64,000 bases of DNA from Beta vulgaris subsp. vulgaris (Eukaryota > Streptophyta > Magnoliopsida > Caryophyllales > Amaranthaceae): contig NC_079202.1 in assembly GCF_026745355.1 (NCBI RefSeq), forward strand, positions 43,089,061 to 43,153,060, given 5' to 3'. Shown here in pieces: positions 1 through 10,710 of this stretch (its first letter is position 1; each line of letters begins with the position of its first letter). The notes under the pieces are model-generated. The model was not told the DNA's origin. It saw nothing but the letters and a program-made list of their open reading frames with translations, and ran no database searches. Made by a program: the position numbers and the translations under genes.

Positions 1-1526
1 ACTTATCATCATGAGGGGTCATGTGAGAGGCAGCTCCCGAATCGGGGTACCAGACTGAATCATTAGCTTCACCAGCAACAGACAGTGCAGCTAAGGCTCG
101 AGTGACACTTTCAGATGAAGAGGGAACAAAGATGGAATGGAATCTTTGAGGACAATAAGCAGCTTCATGACCTAGAAACCAACATAAACCACAAGTATCA
201 AAAGTAGGGGTATAGTTTAAATTACTACTTGACGAATTACTCTATGCTGAAGACAAATCATTAGTAATATAATCTAAGCAAGGCATAATATAGGATGACA
301 AGTTAGAATAATTACTCATACCATTTGGGCATCCCCGATTAGCGTTGTTGTTGTTGTTATTTCCAGAACTACGAGAATTGTTGTTGGAGTTATTGTTACC
401 ACCATTACCCCGACTATTTTGACTGCGGCCATTATTCCCCCCACGATTCCGATTATTTCGCCCTCTATTTCGGCCGCCTGAATTAGGCTTAGAGGGGGGG
501 GACCTGAACTAGAAGACTGAACAGCAACCAAGGCATGATGGGAAGGGGAATCAGACCCATCCTTCGAACTCTTTAGGTGTTGTTCATGAAGCAGAAGCTT
601 AGGACGCAAATCATCGAAACTAAGGGGAAACGGGTAATGCAGCAGAGTGGTAACTATATGATCATACTCAGAATCACGATCCAAACCAAACAATGTATGC
701 TGAACTAAATCCTGATTAGAGACAAGACACTGATGAATAGCAGCTAAGGAATCTGCAATAACCTTAATCTCATGCAAATAACCATCCGTAGTCTAAGAAT
801 CACTCTTCTTAATACAAGTAAGACGACCTTTCAATTCCATAGAACGAGCCATACTAGCATGCATAAATCTAGTTTGCAAGCGATTCCAAATTTCCATAGA
901 TGTTGATAAATCATGCACGTCAACAAAAACATCACGAGACAAGGTGACGAAAATCCAGGACTTAATTTGTTGATCCACACGCAAATATTCATAAAATTGT
1001 ACATTAGGAACCGAAATACCACGTTCATCAATAATAGTAGCAGGTGCAATTGAAACAATGCCTTCAACCATACCAAGCAATTGATGGGAAAGAAGCAAAC
1101 AAGTAATCTGAGTTTTCCACAACAAATAATCCTCAAGAGAAGATAGAGTTATAGTTACCAAATTACTTATATTAGGGGTAGAGATTTGCGGTAAATCAAA
1201 AATTGTAGATGATGGGGCCGTGGAAAATGGCTTGCCGACGCCGATGGTCGGCGCCGCTGACGGGGTGGGAAATCCCGACGAGAATTTGGGCGGTGTGCGC
1301 GACGAGGAAGAGGGCGAAGCAGTGTTGAGGAGTGGGAGGAGAATCCAAGGAAGGGCTGTGAAAAAAGCCCGGCAGCAGACAAAGTTGGCGTCATGAAGGA
1401 AGCCACGGAGGGCTGCGAGGCCACGGGGTCGCACGCCGGCGGAGGCGTCGGGGCGCCGGAGTTCTGCGCCGGCAGTGATTGCGTCATAGCAGCATTTGTG
1501 GCAGAATCATGGGTCGAAAGATCCAT
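1..1526 (-). pseudogene. Copia retrotransposon gag and start of protease (partial, cut by window edge)
   Basis: Minus-strand 5' half of a Ty1/Copia polyprotein. In reading order it has a Pro/Ser-rich leader from the ATG at 1526, a UBN2-type gag domain (about 1150-540, with a segment reading LEDYLLWKTQITCLL), an Asn/Arg-rich linker, a CX2CX4HX4C zinc knuckle (about 155-205) and, at the window edge, the aspartic protease signature WYPDSGA (about 15-50). The frame is broken several times: a shift between the leader and gag near 1200-1434, an in-frame TAG at 793-795, and a shift near the G-run at 490-500. Integrase and RT would lie left of the window. A primer-binding site and LTR-like sequence follow at 1578-1735. 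The family assignment is firm; this copy cannot be functional as read. Confidence 0.88.
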
Positions 1527-1577
1527 CGTAGGAAAGAAAAAAAAAATTAGAGGAAAAAAATAATTTAGAAAAACCTA

Positions 1578-1735
1578 GGTTGTGATACCATGTACAAGTG
1601 TGGAGAATAATTGTGTTAACTTGATTAGGTTAACCCTGACATTTAATATATATAGTGTTTACAACATAGGCCTACTACTAGTAAAAGACCATACTATCCT
1701 TTTACATATAATGTTACTCTATATTTGTATTAGGC
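1578..1735 (-). repeat. Primer-binding site and probable 5' LTR of the Copia element
   Basis: On the minus strand, TGGTATCACAACC (1590-1578) resembles the initiator-methionine tRNA primer site used by Copia elements. It directly abuts a sequence ending in TGTACA at 1591, as an LTR 3' end should. The far LTR boundary is not clear; similarity to a typical short Copia LTR fades near 1735, so the end given is approximate. Confidence 0.6.
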
Positions 1736-2055
1736 TTCGACGTGATGCTTAATGCGCTACTGATGATGAGTAGCAGTAGGGAATTAAGGAAGGTGTGGTT
1801 GACTTTGGTATGTATGTTGCAGGTTATTAAAAGGTGGACTTTTGGTATTTGATAGATGATAAAGGTGTTTTAGGGGGGTTGGGGTTGGGGTTGGGGTTGG
1901 GGTTGGAGGGGAGGGGGGTTTAAGCACCAGGAGGATGTAGATGAATTATGGCGTGAAGATTAGAGTTTAATGAAGGTTTTGGCATAGTGAGTTGTAAAAG
2001 AATGTCGTGGGTTAGTTAGATGGTTTTATATAGTGTAGGTTAGGCGAGTTCACTT
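1736..2055. other. Intergenic; G-rich GGGGTT microsatellite
   Basis: No gene seen. A short tandem run of TTGGGG units lies at about 1877-1905, followed by a G-rich tract. Confidence 0.6.
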
Positions 2056-2341
2056 ATGGTACACCCGGGTGTACCATGAGCATGGTACACCCAGGGGTAT
2101 TTTTGTAATAAATTAGAATTTCAGGTGCTCATTTGACACCAAATTTGCTCATATGGGCATTTTGCTCATTTACTCATTTGCTCATTTTGTAATAAAAGTG
2201 TTTGCTCATTTTCTTACATGAGTAGAAATGTTTGCTTATTTACTCATATGTTCATTTTGCTATTTGCTCATTCGCTCATTTTGCTCATTTGGAGAAAATA
2301 GTCTTGGGTCTACCATGAGTATGGTACACCCAGGTGTACTA
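2056..2341. mobile_element. Small foldback element (MITE-like) with palindromic TIRs
   Basis: The left end (2056-2094) and right end (about 2304-2341) are imperfect inverted repeats of about 38 bp. Each end is itself built around a palindrome, GGTACACCCGGGTGTACC on the left and a close variant on the right. The interior is AT-rich and made of repeated TTTGCTCAT and TTTACTCAT words. It has no coding capacity. A TA target duplication is possible but not certain. Superfamily unknown. Confidence 0.7.
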
Positions 2342-3087
2342 TAAATATTCTCCGTTTAGGCAGGTAAGACTTAAGATGCAATAGATTTCCGAAATTTATT
2401 AGGTTTTTAAGCGATTTTTATTTATAAGATTTCAAGAAAAAAGTTAGTAAGAGATATTAAACATTTTGGGAAAAATATTATTTTTATATAAGATGTTTTA
2501 AAATTACTTTGGAAAAAGATTATTTTTATAAAAGATACTTTAAAACTATTTTGGGAAAAGATATTTTTATCAATAAGTTTAATTAGTTCTATTAATTAAG
2601 TTGGACAAGAAATAAATTTTATAAATTGGGCTTTCATAAAAGCTATTTTTAAAAGGTTTTCAAAGATGGGCATTAAAAAGGTTATTTTAAAACGTTTTAG
2701 AAAGTGGGCTTATTAAAACTAGTTATAAAAAGTTTTCGAAAATGAGTTAACAAAACGAGTTAGAAAATGGTTTTGGGCTCAAAAAAAAAATTTTTAAACT
2801 CTTTTTTTATCCTTTCCTCGATCCAGACCAATTGAAACAGGGTATTAGCCATCATAGGATACTAAATGGGTAGACACGATTATGTGTCTACAATTAGTAG
2901 TTGGTATTGCTTTCGATATGGATTTGCAAGCTAATTATAAAGCAACAAATAAAGGCACTAAGAAAGTATAGTTTCTTTTACATCAAGAAAATTTGAATTA
3001 ATTAAAAAATGAGAGTATATATAGCCTAATGCTAATATAATCAAACAAAACAAAGTGAAACTAAAATGACCTTCATTTACTAATACA
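2342..3087. other. AT-rich intergenic DNA
   Basis: No gene seen. 2380-2790 contains degenerate short repeats of the type TTTTGGGAAAAGAT. 2868-2893 holds an imperfect inverted repeat around GTAGACAC/GTGTCTAC that could be an LTR edge, but no partner LTR is present. Confidence 0.4.
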
Positions 3088-3089
3088 TA

Positions 3090-3412
3090 CTCCCTCCGTT
3101 TCCTAAAGATCTTCCCACTTACTGTTCCTACAGATGCCAAGGAAAATCAAGTTGTGTGGGGCATGGTGTGAGTAAAGTAGGAGAGAGAAAGGGGTTAAGA
3201 TAAATAAACAAAATAAAAAGGGGTTAAAGTAGGTTAGAGAAAGGGAGTAAAATTGAATTAATAATGTAATGGTGGAACATATGATAGTGACATGAGAGGG
3301 TAAATAAGGAAATTTGTTTTGCCAAATAAGGAATAAAGCAAAAGAGGGAATTAAGATCTTTTGGAAACACCCTTAAACGGAAAGAGGGAAGATCTTTAGG
3401 AAACGGAGGGAG
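3090..3412. mobile_element. Stowaway MITE
   Basis: The ends are near-perfect inverted repeats starting CTCCCTCCGTTTCCTAAAG, the Stowaway consensus (Tc1/mariner superfamily), and the element is flanked by TA at 3088-3089 and 3413-3414. Near the right end a second degenerate copy of the terminal motif (about 3353-3390) precedes the true end. Non-coding, 323 bp. Confidence 0.93.
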
Positions 3413-3414
3413 TA

Positions 3415-4567
3415 CTTTATAAAAAAAAACAACTTATTACTTACCTAGTCTAAATGAAACTTGTCCTAACAAACAGTGGGTAGGGTTGGATTACATGTAT
3501 GGAGAAAGTATAGTTTGGGACTCAATGGCTACAATATATCATGATAATTTAAATTTAATATACTTGCCAATAATCAGCTCATGAATTCTGAATATTTACA
3601 AAACTAAAATAATGATTGATCTTGAACTTTATAGATATGATTTAAATTACTTCTTACGTTTCGTTTTAAATGCAACAAAGGAGTATTTTTTGTGAGATAT
3701 AAAATATTCATTTGTTACATTTAAAACGAAACGAATGAAGTATTAATTATCACAAAGTCTTATCTGTAAGGTGTAACTATTATAAAATAATTATTGTGTA
3801 ACAAAATACTCACGCGTGAAATTCGTAATAAATAATCGAATTTCATCATTGTCATTTTCATTTATCAAACTCTTTTTCTCTCTCCTCTTCCACCCAAAAT
3901 TCTCTCTCTAGCTACATATAAATCATATCCGTAATCTCCTCCATCTGAGTCCAGATCCTCTAGAGTTTTAGTGACATTTTAAAATCAAGGGCTCATATTG
4001 ATGGCAAAGAAAAGAAATAGAGAAGGATTTTGATGAGATAAAATAGGAGAATTTTGAAAAGAGAACATATAAGACATTGATTTTTTATTTCATGATTGAA
4101 AGGTATAATTATTTTACAATTCTTTAGAGGATCCAAACAGCCTCCATTGCGCCACAACATTAATATGGTCGACATTCCCGAAACTTCCGACCTTAACTTT
4201 CGGACTATGCCATTCTCTGATGACACCACAACTGGCTTTCGGATGTTGGATCGCGCTTCTTCATTTGTTCTTGGCTCCTTGGCGTTCGAAGACGAATGAA
4301 CTATGTCTAATTTCCTCCTTGTTTCCGAAAATTGATTTCGTAATTAATTTTCACAAATTGATCTCGAAATCAATTTCGAAAATTGATTTTGAAGTTGCTT
4401 TTTGGAAGCCATTGTTAGAGGCCGCTTAATTTCACTCTCCTCCTCCGCTATTGATATCCTCCTTGTTTTCACATTGAAAATTGATTTCGAAATTCAATTT
4501 GGAAATTGAATTCGGAAGTAATTTCGGAAATTGATTTCGAAATTGTTTTTGCAAAGCCATTGTTAGT
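3415..4567. other. Intergenic; small hairpin repeat and degenerate repeats
   Basis: No convincing gene. 3648-3742 is a 95-bp hairpin with about 25-bp arms (TACTTCTTACGTTTCG and its complement) and may be a tiny Stowaway-like derivative. 4325-4560 holds two diverged direct copies of a block rich in AAATTGATTTCGAAA ending in GCCATTGTTAG. A short open frame at 4096-4299 has no recognisable relatives. Confidence 0.5.
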
Positions 4568-4572
4568 GGTCA

Positions 4573-4805
4573 TGATGATTTTCATCAACATCAACTGATG
4601 TAATTAGAGAGAAAAAAAATAGAGAGAGAGAGAGAATGCAAGAAGGAAGCTCAGATTTTATTTACTGAAATTATGTGTTAACAGACAAGATAAGAACCAT
4701 ATTTATACAACAAGTTGTAACAACCTTCTAACAAACTGTGAGTAACTAGTGCTAGCTGTACATTCAATCTTAAATTAATATAAAATAATAATAATAATCT
4801 CAACA
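4573..4805 (-). repeat. 3' LTR of the deleted Copia element
   Basis: 233 bp, TG...CA ends in minus orientation, adjoining the polypurine tract at 4807-4820. It matches 6338-6567 over its full length with only scattered differences. Confidence 0.93.
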
Positions 4806-4815
4806 ACCTCCCCCC

Positions 4816-6229
4816 TCAAGATGGACTGGCTGGAGGTTGAGTAACCAGACCAATCTTAGTAGAAAGGAAACTATGTTGATCAGCAGCCAAAGGCATTGTC
4901 ATAATGTCTGCAAGTTGTAAAGATGACTGAACATGACTTAAAGAAAGAAACTTAGATTTACTTTTCTCTATTTTCTTTTCTCTCTAATTACATCAGCTGA
5001 TGTTGATGAAAATCATCATGGTATCAGAGCACCGGTATCTATGATCCAAGATGTAGAATCAAAATCATGTGCTAAAGAAGCAACATTAGAGACATAAGTA
5101 ATACCTGCAAGATTAACCGCAGTGTAATTCTGAAAACAAGAATCTCCAGATTTAGTTTGCATCATCTTAAAAAATTCCTTAAACATATTCTTCATCACAA
5201 CAAAATACATGCCATCAGCATCAGAAGTAGTTCCAGCATGAGAAGAATTGGAACCAATAGAATATCCATAATTCTCAAACTCCAAGGGAGAATTTCCTAA
5301 AATGCCAGCTTCTTGAACATGAGTAGCCATTTTAGGCTGAGTTTTACCTTTCAAATTGGAATACCACTCCGGATATCCAACAAGCTTAAAACAACTTTCC
5401 ATAGTGTGACCTCTCATCTTACAATGATCACATAATCTGTCAGATTTCATCCTCTTAGAATCTCTTATTCCAGAAATTTTTTGGCCACCAGAATAATTAT
5501 GACGAGTAGGAGCTTGAGATGCTAATTAATAAAGCACTCATTTCAACTTTTTCAATCTTTAAATTGTTCATGTTTTGTCTCTCTACTTGTTGAAGATTTT
5601 GACTAGATAAATCATAATCTTAATTCAATCTAGAAACAAATTGAATGAGTTTCATGCGTTGATAAGCTTCTAAAATTTTCTTCAACAAATTACAACTACA
5701 TTTCGCAATTGCACCACAAGAACAATCAGGAAATCCTTCTAAAACATGAATCTCATCCCAAACTCTTTTCATTTTACTGTAATATTCAAAAATTGATTGT
5801 TTGCCTTGTTCAGTTTTCATCAAAGTTTGTAAAGATTGTATAACTGAGGAATGTTTGTATGGCCATACCTTTCAACTACTCCATTCCAGAATTGATAAGT
5901 AGAATCAGTAAATAGGAAATTTTCAGCAATCGATTTCTCCATTTAATTTGAAAGCCCTGACATTACCATATATGATCATTTCGAATCCATTTATGATAAT
6001 CAACAGAATCAATAGCTGGTTTTTGTAAGGTTCCATCAAGAAATCCGAGTTTATTTCTCGCAATCAAAGCAACTCTAACAACACGATTCCAATTGATGAA
6101 ATTATTGCCATTAAAAGTATGATTTGTGATAGAATGATTAGTACTATCACCATTTGACAGAAAATAAGGATCATTGTAACTAGATACAACAATATCTGAT
6201 TTTGCTGTAGAATCAGAAGAATTTGTCAT
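4816..6229 (-). pseudogene. Copia gag/protease remnant and RNase H tail
   Basis: Reading on the minus strand from 6229, the start of a Copia gag (segment ITNHTFNGNNFINWNR, the N-terminal gag/UBN2-like motif) is followed by gag pieces (5823-5620) in other frames. A zinc knuckle C-X2-C-X4-H-X4-C (about 5433-5390) and the protease motif WIIDTGA (about 5055-5035) come next. Coding sequence then stops abruptly at the inverted primer-site copy. Beyond it, at about 4960-4825, a short frame reads LADIMTMPLAADQ, typical of the Copia RNase H C-terminus. Several frameshifts and the missing pol make this a dead fragment. Confidence 0.85.
4968..5030 (+). repeat. Inverted internal copy of LTR end plus primer-binding site
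   Basis: On the plus strand this segment repeats the last about 50 bp of the element's LTR followed by TGGTATCAGAGC (5019-5030), opposite to the element's own orientation. It joins the protease codons exactly at the end of the primer site. Confidence 0.88.
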
Positions 6230-6337
6230 GATTTGAGAAAGAAAAAGAAGATTGAAAGAAGAAATTAAGAAGAATTCAGGAAGAATCAGTGAAAAAAATG
6301 CGAAAAACTGACTCAGAGTTCCATAGCTCTGATACCA

Positions 6338-6567
6338 TGATGATTTTCATCAACATCAGCTGATGTAATTAGAGAGAAAAGGAAATATATAGAGAGAATG
6401 CAAGAAGGAAGCTTAGATTTTATTTACTGAAAATCTGTGTTAACAGACAAGATAAGAACCATATTTATACAACAAGTTGTAACAACCTTCTAACAAACTG
6501 TAACTAACTAGTGCCAGCTGTACATTCAATATTAAATTAATATAAAATAATAATAATAATCTCAACC
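6338..6567 (-). repeat. 5' LTR of the deleted Copia element
   Basis: 230 bp, matching 4573-4805. In minus orientation its 3' end is followed at once by the 12-nt primer-binding site (6337-6326). The base at its outer end (6567) differs from the canonical terminal A of the other LTR. Confidence 0.93.
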
Positions 6568-6572
6568 GGTCA

Positions 6573-7483
6573 ACAACATCGTGCACTGCTGTGTGGCGGC
6601 GTGGGTTCGACGGCGGCTGTGAGGTACAATTGGAGTTGTTCGTCGGTGAAGTATAATTGGAGAAAGAAAGTAACAATTTGGATTATGTTGATGATGAAGA
6701 AATTGGTGTTTTGATTCAACATGAGAAAGTGGAAAATCTGATTGATTTACACAGGATGAAAGTAAGATTGTGATATAATCTATTGAAGTGGAAAATTAGA
6801 AGTCATATTGAATTAGTAGACGATTACCTAATGCTATCATTTCTTCAGTTGATTTCTTTAACAATGTCTGAGTTAATGCTATATATTTTTTTGACAGGTG
6901 AGTTAATGTTATCTTAATTGAATGAGCTTTGAAGGTGATGCAATGGTGTGTAGTGGTGAGTGGAGGTGAGGTGGCATGGTGAGGATGTGGGTGGTTGTGT
7001 GGTGGATGGTTGAGGTTTTTAGAGGAGTAGAGAGAAGAGATTGTAAGTTTATAATGACACATGTTGGTGAATAATGTCATAAAAGTGATAAATGATGACA
7101 TTAGGTTATGTAACATGGTAAAGTATATAGAGAGGAAAGAGTGAAAATGATATTGCTGAAAAATGACATATATATAAGTAACAATGATATTATTTTTCTT
7201 ATAAATGATACCTAAGGAGTTTGCTTAATAATGACATAAAAGTAAGTAATAATGACTTAGAAATGAGTAATAATAATAATAATAATAATTGTCAAATAGG
7301 CCCATTGTGAGGTATGATAAATAGTAGGAGAGAGAATATGATGACATCAAAATTAGTCTAATCATTAAAAGTAGTGATTCTTAAATAAGTTGAGTATAAA
7401 TGATGTGAAAAAGGGAGGAAGCAATAAAATACTTAACGAACCCTTAAAATAACTACTGACTTCACTCTCATAGTCATACTCAT
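6573..7483. other. Intergenic AT-rich DNA
   Basis: No gene seen. A short GC-richer tract at 6573-6660 follows the retroelement. The rest has scattered AATGACAT-like words and an AAT microsatellite at about 7267-7289. Confidence 0.5.
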
Positions 7484-8150
7484 AGGGTCTGTTATCACCA
7501 TCTTATTTCCAGTTCAGTTTAGTTCAATTCAATTCAGTTTAATTATGTTCAATTGCAATCAGTTCAGTTCAATTCAATTCAGCTCAACTCCAATTATCAT
7601 TTTTATTAGCTATAGTTTAATTCAATTCAATTTAATTCGATTTATTTCAGTTGCAATCAGTTCATTTCAGTTTAGTTTAATTCAGTTGCAATAAGTTCAA
7701 TTCGTTTCAATTCAATTCAGTTCAGTGGGAGAGAAGATACCCTTAGGGCATGTTTTCCTCGGCATAAAACAACTGAACTGAACTGATTACAATTGAGCTG
7801 AGCTGAACTGAACTGAACTGAATTAAATTAAAACTAATAATATTGATAATAATATAATATAATATTATTCAATTAATAATATATTTAGAATAATGATTTA
7901 TTAATAATAATAAGTTATTAAATAAAATAACAATTATGAAAACTAGTTAATGTTTGATAGGACTATTATTTTGCCTAGTAATTCAACTATCAAAACGTGT
8001 ATTCTTTTTTATTTCAACAATGACAAGTACTTATTATTGTTATTATTAATAGTATTATTGTTGTCATCTATTAAAAAGTTTGTACTTTGAAAAATGACAA
8101 AATATTATTGCAATGTGTACTTCTTAGGCTTAAATTATCATTTCAATATA

Positions 8151-9325
8151 CGGTGTTTTCACCAATTACCACCGAGTTTTCAAAAAATTCACCTGGTACC
8201 CTCCATGTTTTCAAAATTCACCAGGTACCCCTAAGTTTCAAACTAATACACGGGGTACCCTAAAATTCCCTTAATGACTAACGGCGTTAACCGCCGTTAG
8301 TCATTAACCTTAATTTTCTACTTTAACCCTAATTAATCCCCTAATCTTAACCCTAATCCTAACCCCTACCCCTAACCCTAACCCTAAACCCTAACACATA
8401 CACTAACCCTAACCCTAACCTACCCCCCACCCTCCCACCACCCCTGGCCTACTCCCACCACCCCTGCCCCCTCCCCCACCCTCGCCTCGCCCTACTCCCC
8501 TACCCTCGCGCCGCCCTCCTCCCCCAAACCCCGCAACCCCTTCCCCACCCTCGCACCGTCCTCCCTCCCCACTCAGTTCAGTTCACCAGTCCCCCCACCC
8601 CTCCCTCCCATCGCGCGCCCCGGCCCGACCCTCTCCCCACCCCCGCGCCAACCACAACACCACCCCCTTCCATTTTCGCACCCCACCGCCCGCGCCCCTG
8701 CGTCGCGCCCAACCCCTTCTTCTTCCCTCTGTTTTTTCGTTGTGGGGGGACTTTTTGTTTCGAGGAAATTGGAGAGGGTGGTGCGAACGGGGGTGGGGGA
8801 GGGTGCGAAAATGGAAGCGAAGTGGTGTTGTGGTGGCGCGGGGGTGGGGTGTGTGCTGTGGGGGTGCGGGTGTGGGGTGCGGGTGTGGGGGTGTGCTGTG
8901 GGGGTGCGGGTGTGGGGGAGGGGTGAGATTTCAGGGGCTGCGGTGGTTACGTGGGTGCAGGAGGGAGGGTGAGGGCTGCCGTGGGAGGGGGTTGCGAGGG
9001 GAGGGGGGCTGCCGTGGGATGGGGGTTGCGAGGGGAGGGGGGCTGCTGGGGTGAGGGAGGGGGGCTGCGGGGCAGGGGGCAGGGGTGGTGGGAGGGTGGG
9101 GAAGGGTGGTTAGGTTTAGGGTTAGGGTTAGGATTAGGTTTAGAGGCTAATTAGAGTTGAAAATTAGGGTTAATGACTAACGGCGGTTAACGCCGTTAGT
9201 CATTAAGGGCATTTAAGGGTACCCCGTGTATTAGTTTGCAACTTAGGGGTACCTGGTGAATTTTGAAAACATGGAGGGTACCAGGTGAATTTTTTGAAAA
9301 TTCGGGGGTACTTGGTGAAAAACCG
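8151..9325. mobile_element. Non-autonomous foldback MULE
   Basis: The element is flanked by a perfect 9-bp direct repeat TTCAATATA (8142-8150 and 9326-9334), the Mutator hallmark. Its terminal inverted repeats reach about 185 bp and begin CGG..TTTTCACCAA, the same family as the 5-kb MULE at 33058-38033. The interior is C-rich on the left (8395-8700) and G-rich on the right (8735-9110), so almost the whole 1,175 bp is an imperfect palindrome. Telomere-like runs lie in both arms (about 8365-8420 and 9110-9140). Open frames inside are low-complexity and not credible genes. Confidence 0.93.
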
Positions 9326-9815
9326 TTCAATATAATTAGTTGAATCATATAGAAAAAAAAATTAGCAAAATAGTAATAGCAATATTAAAATATTATTATT
9401 ATTAATATTAAAAGCAATAGTAAAAGGAGTAATAATAACAATAATAATAATATAATAATAATTATTATAATCATGATATTAATATTTAAAATAGTAACAG
9501 TAGTAATAATAATAGCACAAATTATTGGAGTAGAAGGTTTAATTTTAACATAAAATTAGACTAATTTAATACTGAATTTTTCTAACAATCCCATTTCATT
9601 TTACTCTAACTCAACCCTATTTTAGTCATCCCTTCTCTTTTCCTTCCTTTGTTTTCCTCATTCTCGAACTACAACAAACAATTTCAAAAAATAACTAGTT
9701 AGTCTTACATAAAGGATTAAACTAGTCACTAAATGGATTAAACTAGTTATTAAATGGGTTAGAGAATGTCATTACTTAATAGATTAAACCGATCACGAAA
9801 TATATTAAACTGGTC

Positions 9816-10447
9816 TAGAGATGGCCAACAGTGCGGGCCAATCCAGTCCATCCACCCCAGCCCACTTCGTGGGTCGTGTGGGCTGGGCCAGCAAAAAGCT
9901 CGGTCCAGCCCAGCTCGAACCGTGAAATTGGTGGGTGGGTCGTGGGCTAGATTTCTTGAGCCCAGCCCACTAAAGCCCACTACTAAAACCGCCCAGCCCG
10001 GACCATGAAATCGGTCCAACCCGACCCATGAACCAAACCAGCCCAATCCAAGTAAATATTGAACCAAATTGTGTATATTTTAATCAAATTGTATATATTT
10101 TAATCAAATTGTATATATTATAATTCAATCAAATTCAAAAATAATGAAATTATTCATTAATATTAATATTTGTATATATTTTTAAATTCATTTTAAAGAT
10201 TTTATGTAAGAATAATGAATAATTTTGACAAAAAAATCTCATGCCGGCCCGTCAGCCCGGTCCAGCCCATCAGACCCACGAACCGTGAAAACCGGTAACA
10301 GACCGGTGTGGGCCAAGATTTTTCAGCCCGCGGACCAGCCCGCCCAACCCATGAATTTCACGGTCTGGTCCTTGACCGTGAAATCTTAGCCCAACCCACT
10401 ACGGCCCACGGTCCGGCCCGCCCAGCCCGCACTAGTGGCCATCACTA
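9816..10447. mobile_element. hAT-type MITE
   Basis: Ends TAGAGATGGCC and TAGTGATGGCC are inverted and resemble the TAGRGRTGGC ends of plant hAT elements. The flanking 8-mers AACTGGTC (9808-9815) and AACTGATC (10448-10455) match at 7 of 8 positions. Subterminal regions are rich in GCCCAGCCC and GGGCTGGG words, probably transposase-binding repeats. The centre is AT-rich and non-coding. Confidence 0.85.
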
Positions 10448-10710
10448 AACTGATCCCTAAATAGATTAAACTAGTCACTATATTAAAAAACTAGCATGTT
10501 CTTTTCTTAATATTGGGTCGAGCTTAGGCCATGCTTAATTTTAAACTAAAATTAAACGGTTTCTTACAAGACTAACTGTAATAATAATGATAATAATAAT
10601 TATCATTGTTTTATTGTCATAGAATTAAATGACTGAATTGAACTGAACTGAATTGCAACTGAACTGATTGCAACTGGAGTGAACTGAAAATAAGGTGGGG
10701 GAAGAAACGA

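Larger units (their letters stand above)
4573..6567 (-). mobile_element. Deleted Copia LTR retrotransposon, complete ends
   Basis: The two LTRs (4573-4805 and 6338-6567) are nearly identical. The element is flanked by the 5-bp duplication GGTCA (4568-4572 and 6568-6572). It is oriented on the minus strand: the primer site TGGTATCAGAGC (6337-6326) follows the 5' LTR, and a polypurine tract (complement of 4807-4820) precedes the 3' LTR. The internal 1.5 kb keeps the gag start, zinc knuckle, protease motif and the last residues of RNase H. Integrase and most of RT are gone. An inverted copy of LTR end plus primer site sits at about 4968-5030. Non-autonomous. Confidence 0.95.

Noticed and set aside
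2370..2900. Possible solo LTR ending in GTGTCTACA
   Set aside because: Only one edge is suggestive; no partner LTR, primer site or target duplication could be found.
8740..9154. Gly/Arg/Trp-rich open frames on the plus strand
   Set aside because: They lie in the G-rich arm of the foldback MULE and are low-complexity by composition only.
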